64,000 nt of DNA from Diadema setosum (taxonomy: Eukaryota > Echinodermata > Echinoidea > Diadematoida > Diadematidae): positions 27,268,155 through 27,332,154 of the forward strand of contig CM067065.1 in the NCBI GenBank assembly GCA_033980235.1, written 5' to 3'. Of this stretch, positions 47,838-59,483 are shown piece after piece. Both the position numbers and the translations under genes were made by a program. Position 1 is the first letter of the stretch, and the number at the start of each line of letters is the position of its first letter. The notes beneath the pieces were generated by a model, which saw only the letters and a list, made by a program, of their open reading frames with translations, did not search any database and was not told the origin of the DNA.

Positions 47838-49299
47838 TAGGTGATCCGAGTATCCTCTCGGATCACCTTCTGTATCTGTACGGATTCTTTGTTAGGTGAT
47901 CCGAGTATCCTTCGGATCACCTTCTGTATCTGTACGGATTCTTTCTTCTTCTTTGTTTCTTTATTTCTCCGCAAAAGTTGTGCAGAGGTTAGCTCAGAAA
48001 GTCCGCTGCCTATCAATTTCAAAATTATACCATGTATGCATCATGTCCCAAAGACGACAAATCTAATGTATCATTGGGATCAGTCGACCGTGACGTCACT
48101 ATGACGTCATTATATGAAAACACATTCTCAATCATATCTCATTAATGGAATGAAATTTTTCAATGAAATTTACGTCACATATATTTCAAATTATGCGCAT
48201 TCTAGTCATGTTCTCAAAATTCATATTTTCTCTTAAAACGTGCGCGTACGCGCGCGTTGAAATATTTGTATGCTCCAATCGAGCTCAAATTTTTTTTGCA
48301 CACGTTTCAGACCATTTGGAGCATTTTTTGAAAAATTGAAAAAATCGGACGGACGCGTACGCGCGCGCGCATATACGCACGCACAGCTCATGTGCAATTG
48401 AAATTTCCAGTTTTTTCACTTTCATCAGATCTCTGAAATGTTAAGGAATATTTATACCAAGTTTCAAATCAATGCGACTCAATATGACGTCATACGGGCC
48501 CGTCAAAGTTGAAATTCTGCGCGCGCGTCAATGGCGATATACAGTGCAACTATGCAAAAAAAACTGCTAATTTTAAATTCGATTTTACTCGTCAGGATGG
48601 ACGGTGACCCCCCATTTTCTTTTCATATTTTAAAACCTGATGAGTTGTACATGTCATTTCATGGGGTGGCAATGCTGACAAAATGATTAAAAGATAGCAA
48701 ATTTCTTAATAAAGTAAAAAAAGTAAATTTTCAAAATGGCGTCATCAAATTTCAAGTTCATTCGAGCGTATCTCACTAGTACTTCGTCAATTTTCACCCA
48801 GATTTCAGTATGTTGTAGCTTATTTAATGTTCTTTCAAACATAAAATTACAAAATTTTGATTGGAGAACGGTATCACCTCGTAAAAATGGATTGAATGTA
48901 ACCTTGTCAAATTTGACCAGTTTACGTGTTATCTCTATGGGAGTGCAGTTTTTCTGGAAATGAAAATTGACATGACTATCTTTATCGAGCACTAGCTCAC
49001 TTACCCTTCGGTAAATTTCTCCCAGATTTCGATATGTTGTAGCTGAGACTTTACGCTACCGTAAGTGTGCCCTTCGTTTTTTCATACGATGTCGGGATCA
49101 CGTTAAAAATTTTGGTTGAAATTCAGGCTTATCTTCGATGTATTGAGATATTTCTTTCTTTCTGCAACTTTCTTTGCAATAACTCAAGAAAAACACGCCC
49201 TATCACTTCTCTATTTTGCACATGTTTAGTTCATGTCACGTACATTATTTCATAAAATAACAACTACTTGATCGGACACCATCTTGGGTATGTAAATTA

Positions 49300-49312
49300 G
49301 GGTCAAAGGTCA
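49300..49312 (+). promoter_or_regulatory. DR1-type nuclear-receptor site, representative copy
   Basis: GGGTCAAAGGTCA is a direct repeat of AGGTCA-type half sites with a 1-bp spacer, the consensus bound by HNF4, RXR and COUP-TF-class receptors. A perfect AGGTCAAAGGTCA follows at 49449-49461. The same site recurs at equivalent places in every Helentron-like copy (for example near 28675, 29241, 29389, 50999, 52741, 54599 and 55167). Binding is inferred from sequence only. Confidence 0.45.
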
Positions 49313-49641
49313 TAAATGTTTCATCCTGTATCTTAGTGAATACATGTTTTATCTTTCCCATATTTTGCAAACGCAAAGACCATGTTACAAGGATCATTTC
49401 ACAAAATAACCACGTTTTACTCAGATGCCATCTTGTCTGTGCAAATTGAGGTCAAAGGTCATATGTACTTCTTTTTGTATCTTCGTTATGACGTGTTATC
49501 TCTATGGGAGGGAATTTTTTTAAATGTGAAAATTGACATGATTGTCTTTATCGAGCACTAGCTCACTTACCCTTCGGTGAATTTCTCCCAGATTTTAATA
49601 TGTTGTAGCTGAGACTTTGCGCTATCGTTAAATTTGATTTT

Positions 49642-50740
49642 TGTCCCCGCCGAACGAGTTCGAGCAGGGGACTATGAAACGGGCTCCGTACGTGTGTGTG
49701 TCCGTGTGTCCGTGTGTCCGTGTGTCCGTGTGTCCGTCCGTGTGTCCGTCCGTGCGTCCGTGTGTGATCAAAATGTTCAAAATGCTACTCCTTCGCCATT
49801 TCTAACCCGATTTTGATTCTGTTTGCTTTATATGATAGCACTACATGAGAGCTTTGAAACTTCTATACAGAATTTCAGTTGTGACCTTTGACCTTGACCT
49901 TTGACCTATATTGTACATTTTGCTTCAAAATGCTACTCCTTCGCCATTTCTAACCCGATTTTGATTCCGTTTGCTTTATATGATGGCACTAGGTGAGGGC
50001 TTCAAAACTTCTACACAGAATTTTGACCTTTGACTTCTTTGACCTTTGACCTTGATTTTTGACCTATATTGTACATTGCCTACAAAATGCTACTCCTTCG
50101 CCATTTCTAACCCGATTTCGATTCCGTTTGCTTTATGTGATGGCACTAGGTGAGGGCTTCAAAACTTCTACGCAGAATTTTGACCTTTGACTTCTTTGAC
50201 CTTTGACCTTGATTTTTGACCTATATTGTACATTTTGCTACAAAATGCTACTCCTTCGCCATTTGTAACCCGATTTCAATTCCGTTTGCTTTAAGTGATG
50301 GCACTAGGTGAGGGCTTCAAAACTTCTACACAGAATTTTGACCTTTGACTTCTTTGACCTTTGACCTTGATTTTTGACCTGTATTGTACATTTTGCTACC
50401 AAATGCTACTCCTTCGCCATTTCTAACCGGATTTCGATTCTGTTTCCTTTATGTGATGGCACTAGGTGAGGGCTTCAAAACTTCTACACAGAATTTTGAC
50501 CTTTGACTTCTTTGACCTTTGACCTTGATTTTTTTACCTATATTGTACATTGGCTACAAAATGCTACTCCTTCGCCATTTCTAACCCGATTTCGATTCCG
50601 TTTGCTTTATGTGATGGCACTAGGTGAGGGCTTCAAAACTTCTACATAGAATTTTGACCTTTGACTTCTTTGACCTTTGACCTTGATCTTTTTACCTATA
50701 TTGTACATTTTGCTACTAAATGCTACTTCCGGCGGGGACA
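49642..50740. mobile_element. TIR element with TGTCCCCGCCG ends carrying a satellite
   Basis: Perfect 11-bp inverted ends (49642-49652 and 50730-50740) enclose a (TGTCCG)n-like tract (about 49692-49765) and six tandem units of about 157 bp. It lies in Helentron-like copy A. The corresponding place near 54930 lacks it. Confidence 0.7.
49770..50720 (+). repeat. 157-bp tandem satellite, six units
   Basis: Units begin with AAATGCTACTCCTTCGCCAT near 49782, 49929, 50088, 50244, 50403 and 50559. Most carry TGACCTTTGACCT (for example 50040-50052), which is a perfect DR1 on the minus strand and overlaps TCAAGGTCA. A partial unit ends the array. Confidence 0.9.
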
Positions 50741-51394
50741 TATATTACGCACCGCGTGATTTCTACTTTTCCTTGTGTTTTTTCATACGATGTCGGGATC
50801 ACGATAAAAAACTTGGTTGAAATTAAAGCTTATCTTCTATGTATTGAGATATTTCTTTCTTTCTGCAACTTTCTTTGCAATAACTCAAGAAAAACACGCC
50901 CTATCACCCCCATATTCTGCACATGTTTAGTTCATGTCATGTACATTATTTCATAAAATAACAACTACTTGATCGGACAATATCTTGGGTATGTAAATTA
51001 GGGTCAAAGGTCATAAATGTTTCATCTTGTATCTTGGCGAATACCTGTCCTATCTTTCCCATATTTTGCACACGTATAGACGATGTCGCAAGAATCATTT
51101 CACAAAATAACCACTTTTTCCTCAGATGCCATCTTGGGAGTGTAAAGGTGGGTCAAAGGTCATATGTATTTGTTGTTGTATCTTCGTTATCTAGTGTATA
51201 CGGAATTTGATACCAAAGATGGCAGATATGACTCCCTTTTCTAAACGAGAATTCAAACATCACGCGGCCAACGTTTTTAACAACAGACGAAACCTGTATG
51301 GTCATGCCTATCGCGATCAGGACTCGAATCATTGATGAAAAAAAAAAAATCGGATCACCTTAATTTGTCAGTAATGACAAATTACAATCTCTAG

Positions 51395-53148
51395 TTCTTC
51401 TTCTTTCTTTCTGGACAAAATTTGTGCATCTACTTACTCAGAAAGTTCTCAGAGTATCAATTTCAAACTCATACCATATATGTATCATGTCCCAAAGACG
51501 ACAAATCTAAAATATCATTGTGATTGGTCAATCGTGACGTCACTATGACGTCATTATATGAAAACACATTTTCAATCATATCTCATTAGTGGAATAGAAT
51601 TCTTCAATGAAATTTACGTCACATATATTTCAAGTTATGCGCATTCTACTCATATTCTCAAAATTCATATTTTCTCTTAAAACGTGCGCGTACGCGCGCG
51701 TTGAAATATTTGTATGCTCAAATCGAGCTCAAATTTTTTTTGCACACGTTTCAGACCATTTGGAGCATTTTTTGAAAAATTGAAAAAATTGGACGGACGC
51801 GTACGCGCGCGCGCATATACGCACGTACAGCTTATATGCAATAGAAATTTCCACTTTTTTTACACAGATCGGATGTCTGAAATGTCAAGGAATATTTCTG
51901 CCAAGTTTCAAGTCAATCCGACTCAATATGACGTCATACGGGCCCGTCGAAGTTGAAAATCCGCGCGCGCGTTAATGGCGATATACAGTGCAACAATGCC
52001 AAAAAAACGCCAATTTTAAATCCGAGTTTACTCGCCAGGATAGACGGTGACCCCCCATTTTCTTGACATATTTTGAAAACTGATGAGTTGAACATGTCAT
52101 TTCATGGGTTGGCAATGCTGAAAAAAAGATGAAAAGGTATCAAATTTCTTAATAAATCAAAAAGAGTAAAATTTCTAAATGACGTCATCAAATTTCAAGT
52201 TTACTCGAGCGTATCTCACTTATCCTTGGCCAATTTTCACCCAGATTTCAGTATGCTGTAGCTAATTTAATGCTCTATCAGTTATGTAATAACACAATTT
52301 TGATTGAATGACAGCATAACCTCGTAAAAATGGATTGAAAGTAACCTTGTCGAATTTGACCAGTTTACGTGTTATCTCTATGGGAGTGCAGTTTTTCTGG
52401 AATGAAAATTGACATGACTGTCCTTTTCGAGCAGTAGCTCACTTATGCTTCGGTGAATTTCTCCCAGATTTTAATATGTTGTAGCTGAGACTTTGGGCTA
52501 TCGTGAGTGTGCCTTTCGTTTTTTCATACAATGTCGGGATCACGTCAATAAACTTGGTTGAAATTAAAGCTTATATTCGTTGTATTGAAATATTTCTTTC
52601 TTTCTGCAACTTTCTTTGCAATAACTCAAGAAAAACATACCCTATCAACACCATATTTTGCACATGTTTAGTTCATGTCACGTACATTATTTCATAAAAT
52701 AACAACTACTTGATCAGACGTCATCTTGGGTATGTAAATTAGGGTCAAAGGTCATAAATGTATCATCTTGTATCTTGGTGAATACATGTCCTATCTATTC
52801 CATATTTTGCACACGTTACGACCATGTTACAAGGATCATTTCACAAAATAACCACTTTTTGCTCAGATGACATCTTGTCTGTGCAAAGTGGGGTCAAAGG
52901 TCATAGGTACTTTTTTCTTTATCGTCATTATGACGTGTTATCTCTATGGGAGGGAATTTTTCTAGATGTGAAAATTGACATGATTGTCTTTATCGAGCAC
53001 CAGCTCACTCACCCTTCGATGAATTTCTCCCAGATTTTAATATGTTGTAGCTGAGACTTTGCGCTATCGTAATACGTCCTCCGTTTTTTCATACTACGTC
53101 AAAAGCACGTCGAAAAACTCGGCTTAAGTAATCAAAGCTTAGCTTCAT
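51395..53148 (+). mobile_element. Helentron-like copy B, body of the outer element
   Basis: It continues the outer copy from TTCTTCTTC (just after the 5' region) and stops at AGCTTCAT, midway through the family sequence, where the next copy enters at T|T. It has no 3' end. Confidence 0.7.
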
Positions 53149-55539
53149 TAGGTGATCCGAGTATCCTCTCGGATCACCTTCTGTATCTGTACGGATTCTT
53201 TGTTAGGTGATCCGAGTATCCTCTCGGATCACCTTCTGTATCTGTACGGAATCTTTCTTTGTTTGTTTCTGGACAAAATTTGTGCAGAGGTTAGCTCAGA
53301 AAGTGCATTGCCTTTCAATGTCAAACTTATACCATATATGTATCGTCTCCCAAAGACGGCAATCGAACTAAAATCATGGTGATCAGTCGACCGTGACGTC
53401 ACTATGACGTCATTATATGAAAACACATTCTCAATCATATCTCATTAATGGAATGGAGTTTTTCAATGAAATTTACGTCACATATATTTCAAGTCAAGTG
53501 GATTTTACTCATATTCTCAAAATACATTTTTATCTCAAAACGCGCGCGTACGCGCGCGTTGAAATATTTGTATGCTCAGATTGAGCTCAAAATTTTTTTG
53601 CACACGTTTCAGACCATTTGGAGCATTTTTTGAAAAATTGAAAAAATCGGACGGACGCGTACGCGCGCGCGCATATACGCACGCACAGCTCATATGAAGT
53701 TGTGATTTCCAGTTTTATCACTTTGATCGGATGTCTAAAATGTCAAGGAATATTTCTGCCAAGTTTCAAGTCAATCCAACTCAATATGACGTCATACGGG
53801 CCCGTCAAAGTTGAAATTCCGCGCGCGCGTCAATGGCGATATACAGTGCAACTATGCCAAACAACCGCCAATTTCAAATCGGATTTTACTCGTCAGGATG
53901 GACGGTGACCCCCCATTTTCTTTATATATTTTGAAAGCTGATGAGTTGTACATGTCACATCATGGGGTGGCAATGCTGACAAAATGATCAAAAGATATCA
54001 AATTTCTCAATAAAGTAAAAAAAGTAAATTTTCAAAATGACGTCATCAAATTTCAAGTTCACTCGAGCGTATCTCACTAGTCCTTAGTCAATTTTCACCT
54101 AGATTTCAGTATGTTGTAGCTTATTTAATGTTCTTTCAAACATAACATTACAATATTTTGATTGGATAACGGTATCACCTCGTAAAAATGGATTGAAAGT
54201 AATCTTGTCAAATTTGACCAGTTTACGTGTTATCTCTATGGGAGTGCAGTTTTTCTGGAAATGAAAATTGACATGACTATCTTTATCGAGCACTAGCTCA
54301 CTTACCCTTCGGTAAATTTCTCCCAGATTTTAATATGTTGTAGCTGAGACTTTGCGCTACCGTAAATGTCCCCTTCGTTTTTTCATACGATGTCGGGATC
54401 ACGTCAAATATTTTGGTTGAAATTCAGGCTTATCTTCGATGTTTTGAGATATTTCTTTCTTTCTGCAACTTTCTTTGCAATAACTCAAGAAAAACACGCC
54501 CTATCACCCCCATATTCTGCACATGTTTAGTTCATGTCACTTACATTATTTCATAAAATAACAACTACTTGATTGGACACCATCTTGGGTATGTAAATTA
54601 GGGTCAAAGGTCATAAGTGTTTCATCCTGTATCTTAGTGAATACATGTCCTATCTTTTCCATATTTTGCAAACGCAAAGACCATTTTACAAGGATCATTT
54701 CACAAAATAACTACTTTTTACTCAGATGCCATCTTGTCTGTGCAAATTGAGGTCAAAAAGTCATATGTACTTCTTTTTGTATCTTCGTTATGACGTGTTA
54801 TCTCTATGGGAGGGAATTTTTTTAAATGTGAAAATTGACATGATTGTCTTTATCAAGCACTAGCTCACTTATCCTTCGGTGAATTTCTCCCAGATTTTAA
54901 TATGTTGTAGCTGAGACTTTGCGCTATCGTTAAATTTCATTTTGTTTTTCATACGATGTCGGGATCACGATAAAAAACTTGGTTGAAATTAAAGCTTATC
55001 TTCTATGTATTGAGATATTTCTTTCTTTCTGCAACTTTCTTTGCAATAACTCAAGAAAAACACGCCCTATCACCCCCATATTCTGCACATATTTAGTTCA
55101 TGTCACGTACATTATTTCATAAAATAACAACTACTAGATCGGACAACATCTTGGGTATGTAAATTAGGGTCAAAGGTCATAAATGTTTTATCTTGTATCT
55201 TGGCGAATACCTGTCCTATCTTTCCCATATTTTGCACACGTATAGACGATGTCGCAAGAATCATTTCACAAAATAACCACTTTTTCCTCAGATGCCATCT
55301 TGGGAGTGCAAAGGTGGGTCAAAGGTCATACGTACTTGTTGCTGTTTCTTCGTTATAGTGTATACAGAATTTGGTACCAAACTTGGCAGATACCCCTTTG
55401 CTAAATGAGAATGCAAACATCACACGGCCAATGTCTCTAAACACAGATGAAACTTGTATGGTCATGCCTATTGCGATCAGGACTCGAATCATTGATAAAA
55501 AAAATCGGATCACCTTAATTTGTCAGTAATGACAAATTA
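53149..55539 (+). mobile_element. Helentron-like copy C with doubled 5' end
   Basis: Two 5' ends lie 55 bp apart (53149 and 53204). A complete body follows, ending in the 3' hairpin at 55516-55539. The terminal CAATTTCTAG is missing at the LTR junction. The doubled 5' end at the same spacing is also seen at 47838/47893. Confidence 0.75.
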
Positions 55540-56049
55540 TTGTTGCATAATCAACGCTGAAATATATATTCTCAAACTTTTCCTTATGTATCACTGTCCA
55601 TAACAGAGTACACAAAATAAACTTATTCTATTAACTCAAAATTATAATCTATATAACTAATTACTGTACATATTAAAACCTTAATTACAACTTCATAAAA
55701 CTGTAACATAAAAGCCTAACAATTATAAACGCTATACACCAGCTAACAACTTGTCAACTAATGTCAAAACTAACATTAAATTATAATCTCAACTCATTGT
55801 GAACGTGTGTCAATTTGTTTCTACTAAACATCCACTACTTATAACACAGAAATCATGTTACACAATCTAATGCTTGACGGTATCAGTACATTGTACTTCT
55901 CTGTACTTCTCTAACAACACTTGAGAGAATATAACTCATTAACCACAACTACCTACAGCGACGGCAAAAAAAGGTATAATACACTGTACATCCCTACCAT
56001 TCCGCTATACATTCAACCTCAGGCACAAACACATAAGACTTACAGAAGG

Positions 56050-56102
<53 letters not shown>

Positions 56103-56700
56103 TGGAGGAGAGAGATGGGAGAGAGAGGAGAGAAAGAGGGGAGAGAGAGAGACCAGTGTGCATGGGGGCATCGCTGGCTTCTTCTTTGTCTACTCCCATT
56201 TATCTACAAAGATTTGACAAATCAAATCCTGCTCTGTAAATATTCCTTACAATCTACTCATTCACTAACATGATTACACACATCATCATAAGCTATAAAA
56301 CATTGTAAAGAAGATGATTTCTTACCAAATTCGGGCCTGTTGTTTTCCCACAAAACTTGAACAAACTTGTTAGACTGCTGCAACTTCGCAAGCTTTCACT
56401 GGAACTGTGAATACTGTCACTAAACAGCTTGCCGCTTCCACCCATAATACTGCATACATGTACAACACACAAAGCCCTATTGCTGTACGAAGTGAATGGT
56501 GGATTCTTAATACTTTCTCTAAAACAAGGGGGTAATTGTTCAATGTTTACACTAGCCTCCTGGGGTAGGGGTCTTATCTTTCATTGAACACAGGTAGTCT
56601 GCACATTTAGACCTGTTTAACAGTTACTAGTTTTCAATCCTAGACCCATTTTGTAGGACAAAAATATACCAAATTCTCACTGCACACTGCTGCAGTGACA
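55537..56700 (-). repeat. BEL 5' LTR, second piece
   Basis: The LTR resumes at TTATTGTTGCATAATCAACG and continues to the TSD at 56701. Compared with the intact LTR, about 6 bp at the junction (TAAAG plus an adjoining base) and the CTAG end of the inserted element are missing. A deletion between two TTA repeats would explain this. Confidence 0.9.
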
Positions 56701-56744
56701 CTGTGAGTTAGGGATAGAACAACTAATGTACAAATTTAAATAAA

Positions 56745-56993
56745 TGAAGGGTTTGTTTGCAAAAACCGATAAGTCCATTTTTGAAGATTTTGAAGTACGA
56801 TCTCTGTCACAAAGTACAAAATAATACCTTTAAAATGACATATTGGTCACTACATATAAAGGTATATTTTTGAGGTTGTGGTCAAAAGAAGCAAAAAAAT
56901 TCTTATAATTCTCTTTATTTTTCTTGACCTTTAATCGCAAATATCTCCATTTGGCAAATATGGACTTATCGGTTTTTGCAAACAAACTCTTCA
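56745..56993. mobile_element. MITE with TGAAGAGTTTGTTCGC ends, copy near the BEL right flank
   Basis: A 249-bp member of the family at 33449-33703, lying 40 bp outside the BEL target duplication in the interrupted dispersed repeat. Confidence 0.85.
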
Positions 56994-57259
56994 AATATAA
57001 TTAATGCTAAATATTGTTAGATATACTAAATAGATCTGATAAGAATTTTTTCTTTTTATGCTAAGCTGTCAACAGTTATCATGGTTATGGTAATTTCGTG
57101 AAAAGAAATGGTAATACCTCTTTATGTTTTAGGCTTTATTATAATTTCTTTACAATGTCATGGTAGAATGTTTTGTAACTAACCTGCACATGTAAATCGA
57201 ATGTGATATCTCTCCCAATGGTAAACAATACCTTTTTGGGAGTGTTGAGTCAAAGTTAA

Positions 57260-57880
57260 ATCTCAACTTATAATTTGATATATTTTTTTAATCGTCTTAT
57301 ATTGCTGTCTATTAGAATTATGTTTCTATACATCCGAACGGTATTGTACTAGGGGTAAGTGTAAACCATATTGAGGGTCTATTTTTTTTTGGGGGGGGGG
57401 GGGTTGGAGCTTATTCCAGTGTTTGGGTAAGGCCCGATCTTTGATTTTTTAAAAAGAGGAAATAATGCTTCTAATCAAAGATATGCTTTTTTACTTGTAT
57501 GTTACTCTGCTGTTGCAGAAACGTGAATGATGATGGTATATGTGTAATAATATCTGATCCGTAGATGTCCTTGAAAGCCCTTTTGATCCGAGAAATAAAA
57601 ATGCCCCCCCCCCGGAAAAATCCGACATGGCGGCAGTTACTCAAATTTACTCTTAAATGTATTGTGCAAAATAACTTTTCAGTATATTGTTCGAATTAAA
57701 CTGACCAAAGTGATCATTCGTGCTGTATATTCACATTTACAAATAAGCATACTGAAACTGTATTTACTGTTATTAGATTTTTCTTACATTGTTTTTAGGC
57801 TGAGTTCACGTGGGTTATAGTGTCACAATTGATCTGAACTTGTGCCATTGGTAGATGCTTTCCCGTATTAGATATCAGGA
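57260..57880. other. AT-rich spacer, no gene seen
   Basis: It contains a T/G homopolymer pair near 57383-57402 and a C run near 57604. There is no recognisable repeat or coding signal. Confidence 0.4.
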
Positions 57881-57888
57881 TCACTCGA

Positions 57889-58008
57889 GAGTGAAAATTT
57901 TCATTTTCATTCATTTTAGAGTGACCTCAGGGATCACTCGAAGAGTGACGAGTGATCCCTAAGGTCACACTAAAATGAGTGAAAATGAACATTTTCACTC
58001 AAAATTCA
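57889..58008. repeat. near-palindrome of GAGTGA/TCACTC motifs
   Basis: CACTCGAGAGTGAAAA through AGGGATCACTCG on the left is mirrored by CGAGTGATCCCT through TTTTCACTC on the right. The arms are about 55 nt around an AAGAGTGA-type centre. Confidence 0.75.
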
Positions 58009-58504
58009 CTCCAATTTCACTCTAAATTCACTGTTTTCTGTTACTCACTCCTTCAAAAGTGAAGACTTCCACTCGATTTTTTTTTTTCTTTTTCGGAGAG
58101 TAGAATATCATTGGTTTTAAAACTGTCTCCATAAAAACCTAAGACGGTTTAAAATAGCATTACAATGTTCAAAATATATCAAAACATATATAAATAGATA
58201 GCACAACAGACAAAATTGTATCAAAATCAAAATGATACATTTATTTGGCGCAATACACTATGTCAACTTTGATGGCTGTCATCTAGATTTTTTTTTTTGA
58301 GTGGTCGGTCTAAATTCTGTCTTAAACTATCTATAACAAGATTGGTGCCAAGTTTCAAGCTACTACCGCTATTTGAAAAATATTTTTGCTTCATCTCATC
58401 TGCTTCAGAACAATCTACTTTGAAATAATAGCTATCAGCGCCACCTGAGCTACCACTTGGTATGCAAGGTTAGCTTGCAGGCACAAACCCTCGTTTGTCA
58501 AAGA

Positions 58505-59165
58505 AAAAGTCTGCGTTTGCCAAGACTATTACACGCACCACCGGCGCGGCTGCTAGAAGCGCTAGTGCCAGTAGTGCGTGTAGTAGTCTTGGCGTGCGCA
58601 GACTTTTTATGACCAACAATGTCTTGTCACAACTAAAGTGGCCATTTTTACATAGTGAGTTTTCAAGTTTGAGACATTATAACTCCTGAACCAAAAATGG
58701 TATTGACCCCTAATTTTCTCCAAATATTAATTATATGTCAAAAAAAAAAATCGTGAAACGTTTCAAGATAATCCTTCAGTTTCTAACTGATTTATGCTGA
58801 ATCAAGCATTTTCATGATTTTCCTTTTTCAGAGAAATATAAAAAAATGAGTTTTTTTTTCGTTGAAAACTCAATCCAGTTATCACAATAACCCACAAAAA
58901 TGGTACGAACTTGTAGAAAATTTTATTTTCTTTCATATAAAATCAAATTTGTTGAAATCTGGTGTTTCTATCAAATTCTATTTTTCAAAAAGCAAATTTA
59001 GTAAATATGGCGGCCAACTTGGACGCCATCTTGGATTTGGAGGCTTTCGCAACAAAATGTTATTTTTTGAGGTAGACCAGTGGAATGTTGTTTGTTACAA
59101 TAAAAACTTGAAAATAAGCATGGTCTACTTAGTTTTTAGAGGGAGTGGAATTCGACCTCTGTTTT
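58505..59165 (-). repeat. right arm of a 20-kb-spaced inverted repeat
   Basis: It matches 37732-38345 in inverted orientation, including CAACTTGGACGCCATCTTGG. At its left end (58505-58605) a smaller palindrome joins AGTCTGCG and CGCAGACT arms. Confidence 0.7.
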
Positions 59166-59445
59166 TAGCTTTCGGCCCCCCCGGTTAAACCGCGATCGAA
59201 AGTTATTTGCGATCAAACACACGTGTTTTTTTTTTTCCTACTTGAACTTTGGACTATATAGACACTTTCCTACGAAACGGCAATGCCAACTGCATGTTGC
59301 ATGCACGTCACGCAAAGAGATTTTTCTCCTCCCCACCACTAGAGGGCGGACTCTACAATGGAGTCAGTGATTTCATGGGGGCCGCCAGCGTGTTTTTTTT
59401 AGACGGCACAGATTGGGGAAACTAAAAATCTATCGGGGACCCTAT

Positions 59446-59483
59446 CCCTAAACCTAACCCTAATCCTAATCCTAACCCTAACC
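59446..59483 (-). repeat. interstitial telomere-like (CCCTAA)n tract
   Basis: Six imperfect units of CCCTAA/TCCTAA/ACCTAA, the complement of the TTAGGG telomere repeat shared by echinoderms and vertebrates. It lies inside the extra segment of the fold-back's left arm. Confidence 0.75.

Larger units (their letters stand above)
47893..51394 (+). mobile_element. Helentron-like copy A, carrying a nested TIR element
   Basis: A complete copy runs from 5' hairpin to CTAG. It is about 1.15 kb longer than the copy at 27280-29632, mainly because of the 49642-50740 insertion. The internal ~570-bp module containing TTTTTTCATACGATGTC occurs twice. Confidence 0.75.
47838..55539 (+). mobile_element. 7.7-kb block of nested Helentron-like copies in the BEL LTR
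   Basis: Four family 5' ends (TAGGTGATCC at 47838, 47893, 53149 and 53204) and two 3' hairpins (51361-51394 and 55516-55539) are present, all in the same orientation. The simplest reading is an outer copy starting at 47838, entered at T|T after 54 bp by a copy at 47893-51394. The outer body resumes at 51395 and is interrupted again at 53149 by a copy with a doubled 5' end. The missing outer 3' end was probably lost by recombination between identical ends. Confidence 0.75.
39252..56700 (-). mobile_element. BEL/Pao LTR retrotransposon, broken, 5' LTR invaded
   Basis: The element reads on the minus strand. The LTRs begin TGT and end ACA, and CTGTG occurs directly outside both ends (39247-39251 and 56701-56705), a 5-bp target duplication. 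The internal region is 41048-47205 (6.2 kb), with gag-protease-RT-RNase H-integrase in the BEL/Pao order. The 5' LTR is split by a 7.7-kb block of Helentron-like copies, so the total is 17.4 kb. The host target is a dispersed repeat seen again at 37310-37712. The element is not capable of encoding an intact polyprotein as it stands. Confidence 0.95.

Noticed and set aside
49770..50720. A CRISPR-like array.
   Set aside because: The whole 157-bp unit is repeated without distinct spacers, and the setting is a eukaryotic transposable element.
28442..52697. A repeated ~60-residue frame (ending CTCLVHVTYIIS or similar) found in several Helentron-like modules.
   Set aside because: It recurs because the DNA module recurs. 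It is AT-driven, has no known domain, and is not open in all modules.
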